Shown one piece after another: positions 32,726 to 41,231 of a DNA stretch of 52,588 bases. The stretch comes from Clostridia bacterium (GTDB lineage Bacteria > Bacillota > Clostridia > Oscillospirales > CAG-272). The position numbers were made by a program, and so were the translations under genes. The stretch spans positions 120,922 through 173,509 of the forward strand of contig JAFYPF010000015.1 of assembly GCA_017547655.1 (NCBI GenBank), given 5' to 3'. Within the stretch, counting starts at the first letter, position 1, and each line of letters starts with the position of its first letter. The notes below the pieces were generated by a model that did no database searches, was not told the origin of the DNA, and saw only the letters and a list, made by a program, of their open reading frames with translations.

Positions 32726-34431
32726 ACAATTCTCAAAATAATATCGAAACGTTTTTCAACAGCAAAAACACAACTGATTTTGTAGTCAGAGCAAACGAAT
32801 ATTACATAAACGAAATTCAAAACTATCCATTCGTAAAAGTTACACAGCTTTTAGCGGATTACTATATTGTAGGCTACGTTGACAATAACGATATTGAAAA
32901 ACTTGCCGATGCGCTGGGAACAAATTTTTATTCTTCTCTTCCATACGTAGTCGGTTTGCTTGACCGTTCGGCTCTTGAAAGCTCGGGTATAATCCAAGTT
33001 CAAGAACAAGCATTTTTAGAGCTTACAGGAAAAGGTGTATTAGTAGGTATTGTTGACACCGGTATTGATTACACTAACCCTATTTTTCGATATGAAGACG
33101 GCACGAGCAGGATTGCCGCCATCTATGACCAAACAATCGCGGGAAATCCACCAAAAAACTTTTTGGTAGGTACAGAATATACAAATCGACAAATCAATGA
33201 AGCACTGCAAGAAAGTACGCCTTACGATATAGTTCCAAGCAGAGATGAAGTTGGTCACGGCACTTTTCTGGCATCGCTTGCGGCGGGACGTGAATCAGGC
33301 AGCTTCAGAGGTGCCGCCCCCGATTCAGAGCTTATTGTGGTAAAACTTAAAGAAGCGGGTACATTTATAAGAAACAACTATCTCGTTCCCGAGGACAACC
33401 GAAACGTATATGAATCCACCTCGGTAATGCTTGGCATTGAATATATACTCCAAAAAGCAAGAGAGCTTAATAAACCGGTCGCAATATGTCTCGGGGTGGG
33501 AACAAATTTAGGCAGTCATGACGGAACAACGATTTTTGAACAATATATAAGTACGGTTTCAAACATTACGGGTGTATGTGTTTGCGCGGCGGCGGGAAAC
33601 GAAAGCCAGGAAAGACACCACGCCAGAGTAACGCTCACCGAACGCGGAAGCCAAGTTGATATCAATATAAATAACGAAAAACAAGATAGCGGCATATATA
33701 TGTCTATACTAAATTCAGCCTCGGACAGAGTCTCTGTATCATTAAGGTCTCCGACAGGAGAAATTATAAGCCGTACACCCGCAAGGGCGGGCACTACATA
33801 TACCTCTCGACTTGTTTTGGAAAAAGCGAAAGTAACGGTTCAATACTTCTTTCCCTTATCGGTAAACAGCGGTCAAGCCACGATAATAAAGATTGAAAAT
33901 GCGACGGAGGGATTGTGGACTGTAACTCTATATGGAGATATAATACTTGACGGAACAGTTGACGCCTATCTGCCTATTTCAAGTATAGGCTACGAGGGGA
34001 TAGAATTTCTTGAACCCGATCCATACTATACAATTACCGTTCCCGGAACCTCTTCGGGAGTTATCACCTGCGGCGCCTATAACGACGAAGATAATAGCTT
34101 GTATATAAACACGTCATGGGGACCGACACGTTTACCCGCGACAGCTCCCGACCTTGTTGCGCCCGGTGTTAGAGTTACTGGTATATTCCCCACCGGAGAA
34201 GGAATAATGAGCGGAACATCAGTGGCAACTGCCATAACAACGGGTGCTTGCGCACTTATGCTCCAATGGGGGATAGTCGAAGGTAATGCTATTGCGCTTG
34301 ATACATTCCAAATCAAAGGATATCTTATAAGAGGCTGTGAAAGAGATGACAGCCGAAGCTATCCGAACTTTCAATGGGGTTACGGAAAACTCGACCTATA
34401 TAACACATTCAATCTAATAAGAGACGTATAA
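32722..34431 (+). CDS. Csp-like S8 subtilisin family protease 2
   Basis: The 569-residue protein is a paralogue of the preceding one with the same layout. The triad is intact: Asp in GIVDTGIDYTNPIF, His in EVGHGTFLASLAAG, Ser in IMSGTSVATAI; the oxyanion Asn is in AAAGNESQERHH. The loop around the Ser (GTSVATAITTGAC) differs from the canonical GTSMASP. In C. difficile some Csp proteins are pseudoproteases, but here no catalytic residue is missing. The start overlaps the upstream stop (ATGA) after GAAGGAG, so the two are made together. Confidence 0.85.
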   Translation: MNNSQNNIETFFNSKNTTDFVVRANEYYINEIQNYPFVKVTQLLADYYIVGYVDNNDIEKLADALGTNFYSSLPYVVGLLDRSALESSGIIQVQEQAFLELTGKGVLVGIVDTGIDYTNPIFRYEDGTSRIAAIYDQTIAGNPPKNFLVGTEYTNRQINEALQESTPYDIVPSRDEVGHGTFLASLAAGRESGSFRGAAPDSELIVVKLKEAGTFIRNNYLVPEDNRNVYESTSVMLGIEYILQKARELNKPVAICLGVGTNLGSHDGTTIFEQYISTVSNITGVCVCAAAGNESQERHHARVTLTERGSQVDININNEKQDSGIYMSILNSASDRVSVSLRSPTGEIISRTPARAGTTYTSRLVLEKAKVTVQYFFPLSVNSGQATIIKIENATEGLWTVTLYGDIILDGTVDAYLPISSIGYEGIEFLEPDPYYTITVPGTSSGVITCGAYNDEDNSLYINTSWGPTRLPATAPDLVAPGVRVTGIFPTGEGIMSGTSVATAITTGACALMLQWGIVEGNAIALDTFQIKGYLIRGCERDDSRSYPNFQWGYGKLDLYNTFNLIRDV

Positions 34432-34561
34432 TTTTTCACCATTAAAACTTTTTCCAAAAAAGGTTTAGCGGTATATAATGCAGCTTTTTAAAAAGACTCT
34501 TTTATTATAGAATTAGAGTAAAACCACTAACTGCCTATTGCTCGGAAATACAGAGACAGTG

Positions 34562-34605
34562 TCAATAAAAACAAAGTGCTGTCTCATTATTATGAGACAG
34601 CACTT
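34562..34605 (-). terminator. intrinsic terminator of cassette 2
   Basis: AAGTGCTGTCTCAT and ATGAGACAGCACTT pair around a short loop. On the minus strand TTGTTTTTATTG follows. Confidence 0.85.
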
Positions 34606-34609
34606 CAAT

Positions 34610-35980
34610 TCAGCTCTGTAATTCTTTTATAATATTGTCTACACTTTCTTTGGAAACAAGCAAATTATCAGCCTTATCGAAAGCTGCAATATAGTTGTTC
34701 TCATCGCAAGCAAACAAAGTAAGAACAAGATCAATATCGTTGACTTCAAATGTTACTCTGGCAGCCATTTCACCTTTTTCTTTATCAGACTTACCAACAC
34801 TGACAAGACCTGTTATACCATTGAAAACACTTGTAAGCTTTTCACTGTTTTTAATATCGTCAATATCGTAGAAATATACGACATTTCCCACTTCTACTTT
34901 AACAGCAACCGTTTCGTCAGATGATATAGGACAAACAAGCTTTGATTCAAAATCAACAGCCAAGTCCTCGAAGAAGGACTTTCCGCCAGAAAGCTCATAA
35001 AGCAATTCCGACCCCTCAAGCATAGCATAATATGCTTCCTCGCCTTCCTCATTAACACCTTTGCCGACAATAACACTACAGCTGTTTGATTTAGTAACAG
35101 TTACACTTGTATCGGTTTCCTCAGCAGAAACATCCTCATCATACGTAACTTTCAAAACAAGCTTTGTATTTTCATCAAGTCCGCAAGCCGAAAGTTTTTC
35201 CGCATCAGGCTTAAAGGCAACAACGTCACCAAGCGCAAGAGCTTCTACTGAATTCAAAAACTCACCTGAAGCAACCCCGTCGGCAGCCACCTTTATACCA
35301 TCTCCGCCCACGTAGAAATAGTTGTACGGTTCAGTATAAAAGTCAGCCCCCGAGCTGTCAGTAGTAAGAGCGTAAGCCTTACCGCCAACCGTATACTCAA
35401 CAGAAGTAACCTTTTCAGCTTCAAATTCATCCAAAGAGCCAACGTCAGCCATTTCAAGAATATAGTATACAAAAGGCTCTGCGGCAGAGTTTTTTGTCAT
35501 ATATATTTTATCGGATGCACTTGATTTAATATAATAACATTCTGCGGTAGAATTGTAGTCGCCAATAGTATATACGTACTTTTCTCCGTTTGCTGTTTCG
35601 TAATTAACAACTATTTTAGGCTCATCCATACCGAAGTCAGCCTCATTGTCGAGATTTTCGGCAATAAGACGGTCAGCGATAACGTTTGAAAGGTCATAAA
35701 GCATATATTCGGGATAAGACTGGTCAAGAGGAAAATCCTCATCTTCTGCCCACAGCCATTTATCTTCCGCCTTTTTCAGCAAAATAACCTCTTCGTCATA
35801 CGTGTATTCAATTGACACAACGCTCGATTCGTCTATCTTAAGAACCTCTACACTTGTATCTTCAGAAATATCTGTATTACCTTGCTCCTGCTCTGCAACA
35901 TAATTACTGTAAAGAACGTATCCAACAGTAAGTCCTGCCAAAACAAGTATAAGAACTATAAGTTTTATAAGCTTTTTCAT
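34610..35980 (-). CDS. DUF4340 protein, cassette 2
   Basis: The 456-residue protein has an N-terminal signal anchor (KLIKLIVLILVLAGLTVGYVL), then DUF4340 units (DFGMDEPKIVVNYETANGEKY, YTIGDYNSTAECYYIKSS, LSACGLDENTKLVLKVTYDED). It parallels the cassette 1 protein at 27803-29338, but is 55 residues shorter. ATG 35980 follows AGAAGGAG and overlaps the GldG stop (TAATG). The function is unknown; it is probably an extracytoplasmic component of the exporter. Confidence 0.85.
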   Translation of the reverse strand: MKKLIKLIVLILVLAGLTVGYVLYSNYVAEQEQGNTDISEDTSVEVLKIDESSVVSIEYTYDEEVILLKKAEDKWLWAEDEDFPLDQSYPEYMLYDLSNVIADRLIAENLDNEADFGMDEPKIVVNYETANGEKYVYTIGDYNSTAECYYIKSSASDKIYMTKNSAAEPFVYYILEMADVGSLDEFEAEKVTSVEYTVGGKAYALTTDSSGADFYTEPYNYFYVGGDGIKVAADGVASGEFLNSVEALALGDVVAFKPDAEKLSACGLDENTKLVLKVTYDEDVSAEETDTSVTVTKSNSCSVIVGKGVNEEGEEAYYAMLEGSELLYELSGGKSFFEDLAVDFESKLVCPISSDETVAVKVEVGNVVYFYDIDDIKNSEKLTSVFNGITGLVSVGKSDKEKGEMAARVTFEVNDIDLVLTLFACDENNYIAAFDKADNLLVSKESVDNIIKELQS

Positions 35981-37425
35981 TATTTGCTCCTTCTGCGCAG
36001 CCATACAACAAAGCCGGTAGCAATTGCAGCTAAAGGAAGCACTATAGTAAACACAACAGCCAAAAGGTTGCCTTGAGCTTCCGAAACGTTAAGGTACTCT
36101 TGTTCTATTGTTTTTGCAGGGATAGAAATAGCTTCAGCTTTGTCACACAACCAACCAAACGTATTAACAAACATTCCCTTTACAGTACCGTAATAATCGG
36201 AAGAAGCCTCAAGTATCATAGGAGAAGCTATCCAAACGATTTTAGCTTCACTTCCGTCTTCGTTTTTATCGGTTATAGCAACGGCGTAATCAAACGGTCC
36301 GTCAATATCTCCGTCTTCCTTTGTTATTGTACTGCTGTTCAAATTCACCTTTGAATAAGCCTTATCAGTTGTTGAAAGAAGAGGAGTTATAGTTACCGCA
36401 TCTCTTACATCCTCGCTCTGTTCAATTCCGTGGCAATAACCCATAAACATATAGTACCCCGAAAGAGGATCTACTATTTCATGTCTGCCGTATTGAGCAA
36501 GAAGAATGAACGGATACTGCGGATAATGGTAGTTGCTATCTCCCTCAAACACTTCGCCCTCAACTGCAGATACACCATAGTAATCGAGAACAGTCTGCAA
36601 ATTTGTATGCTCTGCTTCAGCACTGTCTGCAAAATAAGAAATAAAGAACATTTTTCCGCCTTTTTTGAGGTAATCAAGAAGTCTTGCAGCCTCGTCTTCG
36701 GAAATATCCTTGTCGGGAAGATTTATGAGAACTGTATCACAATCCTCGGGAACAGCCTCAAGCGTGGCAAGATTAAGCTCTTTAACTTCAAAGCTTTCAG
36801 CGGAAAGATAACCCTTGTAGGTATCGGAAAGTCCGTCCTCTCCATGGCCTGTAAGTGTATAAACTATAGGCAAAACGTCTGTTGTTACGTAGTTAATAGC
36901 AGTCGTCATAAGATTTTCCATATCAAAACCTGTTGCCGCAGGCAATTTCTGATAAGTATAGTAATAGCTTTCCAGCTCCTCCATACTTACACCGGGATAA
37001 TACACTTCAAAGTTTTTGATAATCTTATTTCTTTTTGCGCTTTCAACAATGATACTACCTGCCTCAACGGTAGCTCTGTCACCGGTAAGGAATGCAGGGT
37101 TTAAAGCAGGATCAACATTTTCCACTTTGATTTTACCTGAAAGAGCGCTGTATTTATCGAGCATAGTCTGAATGTTTTTATCTTCGGAACCGTGCTCAAC
37201 AACGTAATAAACGGTAATATCTTCTTTTAATCCTTTTACAAACTCAACAGTCTGCTCGCCGATTGAAAACATATCGCCCGACGAAGTATCAAGCTTTGTC
37301 CATGTTGCAGGCAAAGTATTTGCAAAAAGGTTTATTACAATAACGATAGCCAACGCGATTATCGATACAAGAACGGAATAACCGCCGGTTTTAAGATATT
37401 TTGTATTAAGCTTTAACTTTTTCAT
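35980..37425 (-). CDS. gldG: GldG-like ABC transporter auxiliary protein, cassette 2
   Basis: The 481-residue protein has an N-terminal membrane helix (VLVSIIALAIVIVINLFANTL) and KLDTSSGDMFSIGEQTVEFVKGLKED, the same motif position as in cassette 1. DITVYYVVEHGSEDKNIQTMLDKYS, TVLINLPDKDISEDEAARLLDYL and a C-terminal helix (LLAVVFTIVLPLAAIATGFVVWLRRR) follow. The stop overlaps the DUF4340 start by one base. The start lies 16 bases after the permease stop. Confidence 0.87.
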   Translation of the reverse strand: MKKLKLNTKYLKTGGYSVLVSIIALAIVIVINLFANTLPATWTKLDTSSGDMFSIGEQTVEFVKGLKEDITVYYVVEHGSEDKNIQTMLDKYSALSGKIKVENVDPALNPAFLTGDRATVEAGSIIVESAKRNKIIKNFEVYYPGVSMEELESYYYTYQKLPAATGFDMENLMTTAINYVTTDVLPIVYTLTGHGEDGLSDTYKGYLSAESFEVKELNLATLEAVPEDCDTVLINLPDKDISEDEAARLLDYLKKGGKMFFISYFADSAEAEHTNLQTVLDYYGVSAVEGEVFEGDSNYHYPQYPFILLAQYGRHEIVDPLSGYYMFMGYCHGIEQSEDVRDAVTITPLLSTTDKAYSKVNLNSSTITKEDGDIDGPFDYAVAITDKNEDGSEAKIVWIASPMILEASSDYYGTVKGMFVNTFGWLCDKAEAISIPAKTIEQEYLNVSEAQGNLLAVVFTIVLPLAAIATGFVVWLRRRSK

Positions 37426-37441
37426 TTATAAATACCCCCCA

Positions 37442-38308
37442 TCAGCTCCAACGGCGTTTCTCAACTGCCTGTATGGAAAGAAATACAAACAGGAAGCTAA
37501 CCGAAAGGAAATATAATATCGAAGTCAAATCAAAGATTCCGTTGTAGAAGCTTGCGCATCTTTCATATACCGAAATCCAACCTATTATCGTTGCAAACAA
37601 GCCCTCAAAAGCAGTAACGTCTATTCTATAGAAAACAGCGAGCACCACTTCAAAAACAGCCATTACGGCAAGGGCTGCAATATAGTTTTTAACCATAATA
37701 TAAACAACTATTCCGAGAATAACTATAAGCACGGTAATAGCAATAAACGAGGACATAGAATCTGCGGGAATCATTTGTGATATAGAACCGGAGAAATAGA
37801 TAATGAGCATCGTAACAAATGATATAATAGCGGAAACTATCTGATTTTCCGTCAATGCCGAAATAAACATTCCGACAGCCAAAAGACAAGAGCCCATCAA
37901 AAAGAATCCGAGAATAGAACTAAACGTACGCGCAAAGTTAACTATGCCGAATGAAGCCATCACAAAAGGATAAATGCTAATTATGAGCATAGGAACGAGA
38001 TAAACAGTAACCATTGCAAGATACTTTGCAACAACAGTAGATGTAACAGACAAAGGCAACGAATAAAGCAATTGATCGGTTTTTCTCTGTCTTTCTTCAG
38101 CAATAATACGCATAGTCAAAAGCGGAGACACAAGCATAACAACGATAGCAAGGTTATCGAGAGAATAAGCAAGGTCCGCAACAAGATAGTTCGAGAAGTG
38201 ATAGAACGTAGCAAATATTCCCATAAAGAGAAGAATTATAGCAACGTATAAATATCCGAAAAGATTGTTAAAATAAGCTTTAAGCTCTTTTTGATAAACT
38301 GCGAACAT
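37442..38308 (-). CDS. gldF: ABC-2-type permease (GldF-like), cassette 2
   Basis: The 288-residue protein has six or more membrane helices (LFGYLYVAIILLFMGIFATF, YSLDNLAIVVMLVSPLLTM, MVTVYLVPMLIISIYPFVMA, LGFFLMGSCLLAVGMFISAL, IISFVTMLIIYFSGSIS, VLIVILGIVVYIMV). The basic EERQRKTDQLLYSLPLSV matches the cassette 1 segment in position. It ends VEKRRWS, close to the cassette 1 ending FEKRRWD. ATG 38308 shares its A with the ATPase stop (TGATG), so the genes are coupled. Confidence 0.87.
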   Translation of the reverse strand: MFAVYQKELKAYFNNLFGYLYVAIILLFMGIFATFYHFSNYLVADLAYSLDNLAIVVMLVSPLLTMRIIAEERQRKTDQLLYSLPLSVTSTVVAKYLAMVTVYLVPMLIISIYPFVMASFGIVNFARTFSSILGFFLMGSCLLAVGMFISALTENQIVSAIISFVTMLIIYFSGSISQMIPADSMSSFIAITVLIVILGIVVYIMVKNYIAALAVMAVFEVVLAVFYRIDVTAFEGLFATIIGWISVYERCASFYNGIFDLTSILYFLSVSFLFVFLSIQAVEKRRWS

Positions 38309-39366
38309 CAATTCTCATCTCCTTTCTTGTCGTTTTTTTCAACATCCGAAGTAAACAAAGGTGTGTATTCCTCATCTTCGTCTTCTTCACTCACCTCATC
38401 TTCAGCTTCTTCCGAAGACAAATCCTTTTCTTTCTCTTCAGACTCTTCCTTTTCGGTAAGCTTAAGGAAGATATCCTCAAGAGTCATACTACTGTTTGAC
38501 AATTCCATAATGGAAGCCTTTATGGAAGAAAGCGCAAAGAACACTTCAGAACGTATATCCTCTTCGGATGTAATTCTAATCTTTACTATTCCTTCATTTT
38601 CGGAAACAACAGTAATTTCTCCCACACCCTTTACACCCTTAAGCGCAGAAAGAATAGCCTTCGTACTACCTTTAACCGATATGTCGAGTGTATTTCCTGA
38701 AATATGCTTGCTGAGATTATCGGGCGTATCACTTGCAATCAATTTACCGTCGGCGATAATCATAACGCAGTCACAAATCATACTCACCTCACTCAAAATA
38801 TGTGAGCTGAGAAAAACTGTATGGTTTTCTTTAAGAGATTTAATAAGCTCTCTTATTTCAATTATCTGCTTCGGATCAAGACCAACCATAGGCTCGTCGA
38901 GAATAATTATTTCGGGATAACCGATAAGCGCCTGCGCAAGACCAACTCTCTGTCTATAACCCTTTGAAAGATTTTTGATAAGACGGTTTGCAACATCGGT
39001 TATGCCGGTCATATCCATTATCTCTTCGATTTGTATAGAAAGCTCCGATTTTTTTACACCTCTCGCTTTACCAACAAAACGAAGATATTCAAGCGGCGTC
39101 ATATCCATATACACCGGCGGAAGCTCGGGAAGATATCCAATGCATTTTTTTGCCTCTTTCGGCTCATCATAAATATCGTGGCCGTTGATAATAACCTTAC
39201 CCTCCGTAGCTGCAAGACACCCCGTCATAATATTCATAGTAGTCGACTTTCCGGCACCGTTAGGGCCGAGGAAGCCATAAATTTTACCCGTGTCAACCTT
39301 AAAGCTGATACCCTTAACTGCGGTATGGTTTCCGTATTTTTTTACAAGATTTTGTACTTCAATCAA
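38308..39366 (-). CDS. gldA: ABC transporter ATP-binding protein of a Gld-type exporter, cassette 2
   Basis: The 352-residue protein has Walker A GPNGAGKSTT, Q-loop GYLPELPPVY, signature NLSKGYRQRVGLAQAL, Walker B IIILDEPMVGLDP and the H-loop SSHILSEV. After an accessory domain it ends in about 45 mostly acidic residues (clusters of Glu, Asp and Ser), the opposite of the basic tail in cassette 1. Start is TTG at 39366, preceded by TTGGAGG; the ORF extends 21 codons upstream without a better site. It has its own promoter. Confidence 0.88.
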   Translation of the reverse strand: MIEVQNLVKKYGNHTAVKGISFKVDTGKIYGFLGPNGAGKSTTMNIMTGCLAATEGKVIINGHDIYDEPKEAKKCIGYLPELPPVYMDMTPLEYLRFVGKARGVKKSELSIQIEEIMDMTGITDVANRLIKNLSKGYRQRVGLAQALIGYPEIIILDEPMVGLDPKQIIEIRELIKSLKENHTVFLSSHILSEVSMICDCVMIIADGKLIASDTPDNLSKHISGNTLDISVKGSTKAILSALKGVKGVGEITVVSENEGIVKIRITSEEDIRSEVFFALSSIKASIMELSNSSMTLEDIFLKLTEKEESEEKEKDLSSEEAEDEVSEEDEDEEYTPLFTSDVEKNDKKGDEN

Positions 39367-39408
39367 GTTAATATACCTCCAATTATGAGAATACTTTTCA
39401 ACAGATAT

Positions 39409-39437
39409 ATTGTACATAATTATTCGCATATTTACAA
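39409..39437 (-). promoter_or_regulatory. promoter of Gld cassette 2
   Basis: On the minus strand, TTGTAA and TACAAT are separated by 17 bases. Confidence 0.7.
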
Positions 39438-39472
39438 TGGATTATTTGAAAAAATTATGTAAAAAATGAAAT

Positions 39473-39524
39473 TTTTTTCAAGATTTTCATCAATATTTCG
39501 GTCAGTTTTCACACAACCGTCACA
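39473..39524 (+). promoter_or_regulatory. phased TTTTCA-type direct repeats between cassette 2 and htrA
   Basis: Four units (TTTTCA, ATTTCG, TTTTCA, CCGTCA) repeat with an 11-base period; their conserved C bases are at 39488, 39499, 39510 and 39521. A further TTTTTCA lies nine bases before. They lie in the 320-base divergent region, so they could control either gene. The layout resembles OmpR-family boxes; the response regulator encoded next to htrA is a candidate. Identity is inferred. Confidence 0.4.
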
Positions 39525-39688
39525 ATGATTGTTTACAATAGACCTCGTATAGAAATAATAACATTGCGAATTTCGATTATTTTCATAAATTTTTCATCAA
39601 CCAAACGCAATAACGTCACGAAAGCATCATAATTAAAGTATATACTGAATTTGCAAAAAACAAACTAATCACATAAAGGAGAAAAAAT

Positions 39689-41122
39689 ATGTCAGAGGAA
39701 ATCAGAAACAATGGACACGAAAACACAAACGAGCCGACACAACCAACGCCGCCCCCCTCTATAGATCCGACACCCAAATCCGAGGAAAGGAACTCTTACG
39801 AAAGCAGAGAAACGCCTCAATGCAATTATGAAAACAGAGGATATTCGTACACACCTTACAACACGGGCTACTACTCATCGGCGAACAGAGACGGAAATCA
39901 ATCGGGTGGTATGTATTCGTATCCCTTAAATAATCAGCCCTTTAATAATCCTTATCAACCTCCCCTTGAACCCAAAAAGAAGAAAGAAAAGAAAAAAGGA
40001 AATTTTGGTCTTATAATCGGTTGTATTCTTCTCTCTCTTGTATGCGGTTTTGCAGGAGCATTCGGAGGAATGTATTTGTTTAATGAAACAAACAAAGAAG
40101 AACCGAGCCAAAACACAGGCACAAATAATCCCCCCAACGACTCAACGGTTCTTTTTGAAACTGTAGACCGCGAGCTTCCCGAAAGTACAACAAAAGCAGG
40201 AACCGTTGCAACTGTTGCTGCAGTAACACTCCCCTCCGTTGTTGAAATAAGAACCGAAGCGGTTGTAAACAACAGCTTTTACGGTCAATACGTAACGGAA
40301 GGTGCAGGAAGCGGCGTTGTAATATCAAAAGACGGATATATTGTAACCAACAACCACGTTATAAGCGGCGCATCAAACATTACCGTGCGTTTTACAAATG
40401 GTGATGAATATAAAGCAAGACTCATAGGAACTGATGCCCAAACCGATATTGCTGTTATAAAAGTAGAAGCAACCGATCTTGTTCCCGCAGTTTTCGGTGA
40501 TTCATCGAAGCTTGTTATAGGCGAACTCACTGTTGCTATCGGCAACCCCTTGGGTGAACTCGGCGGAACAGTTACAGACGGCATAATCAGCGCTCTCGAC
40601 AGAGAAATTACAGTTGAAGGAGAAACAATGGTACTCCTCCAGACAAATGCCGCAGTAAGCCCCGGAAACTCGGGCGGCGGTCTCTTCAACTCAAATGGCG
40701 AGCTTATCGGTATAGTAAACGCAAAATCTTCAGGCTCAAGTGTTGAAGGTCTCGGCTTTGCTATTCCCGCAAATACCGCAAAAACCATAATCAAGGATTT
40801 AATGGAAAAAGGCCACGTTACGGGAAGACCTTCTATCGGTATCAGCATTATTGAAGTAACTACTGATTATCAGAGATATATGTACGGTGTAAGCAGTTAC
40901 GGCGTGTATATTCAGAAGGCTCTCAATGAAGAATTTCAGTCGGGTGACAGAATTATTGCGATTGACGGAAACTCCGTATCCACCTCCTCCGATATTAAGT
41001 CAATAATAAACGGACACAAGGTAGGCGACACGGTTACAGTAACCGTTGCAAGAAAGAACAAAATGATAGACGTTCAGGTAACGCTTATTGACTCGGCAGA
41101 TAATACACTTGCCAACGAATAA
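39689..41122 (+). CDS. HtrA/DegP-family serine protease with PDZ domain
   Basis: The 477-residue protein has a hydrophilic, Pro/Asn/Tyr-rich cytoplasmic N-terminus of about 105 residues, a membrane helix (FGLIIGCILLSLVCGFAGAFGG), and a trypsin-like domain: His in IVTNNHVISGA, Asp in DAQTDIAVIKV, Ser in NAAVSPGNSGGGLF. A C-terminal PDZ domain has FQSGDRIIAIDG and VTVTVARKNKMIDVQVTL. It should degrade or refold misfolded proteins outside the membrane. The ATG follows AAAGGAG. It precedes the response regulator/kinase genes by 110 bases, as in envelope-stress loci. Confidence 0.93.
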   Translation: MSEEIRNNGHENTNEPTQPTPPPSIDPTPKSEERNSYESRETPQCNYENRGYSYTPYNTGYYSSANRDGNQSGGMYSYPLNNQPFNNPYQPPLEPKKKKEKKKGNFGLIIGCILLSLVCGFAGAFGGMYLFNETNKEEPSQNTGTNNPPNDSTVLFETVDRELPESTTKAGTVATVAAVTLPSVVEIRTEAVVNNSFYGQYVTEGAGSGVVISKDGYIVTNNHVISGASNITVRFTNGDEYKARLIGTDAQTDIAVIKVEATDLVPAVFGDSSKLVIGELTVAIGNPLGELGGTVTDGIISALDREITVEGETMVLLQTNAAVSPGNSGGGLFNSNGELIGIVNAKSSGSSVEGLGFAIPANTAKTIIKDLMEKGHVTGRPSIGISIIEVTTDYQRYMYGVSSYGVYIQKALNEEFQSGDRIIAIDGNSVSTSSDIKSIINGHKVGDTVTVTVARKNKMIDVQVTLIDSADNTLANE

Positions 41123-41140
41123 CTATATTTTACTAATCAC

Positions 41141-41169
41141 TTGCAAAGAGTATGAATATATTATATAAT
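41141..41169 (+). promoter_or_regulatory. promoter of the response regulator and kinase genes
   Basis: TTGCAA and TATAAT are spaced by 17 bases. Confidence 0.75.
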
Positions 41170-41199
41170 AATGCTGTGCGAAAACAAACGCACAGCATT
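41170..41199 (+). promoter_or_regulatory. palindrome at the response regulator transcription start
   Basis: AATGCTGTGCG and CGCACAGCATT form an 11-base perfect inverted repeat with an eight-base centre, directly downstream of the -10 and covering the expected start. No T-run follows, so it is an operator or 5' leader hairpin rather than a standard terminator. Confidence 0.55.
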
Positions 41200-41231
41200 A
41201 TTGATATAGATATATGCAGGAGGTGAAGACC

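Noticed and set aside
36430-37104. 224-codon frame antisense to the second GldG-like gene
   Set aside because: It is a shadow frame; the GldG-like protein has clear motifs on the other strand.
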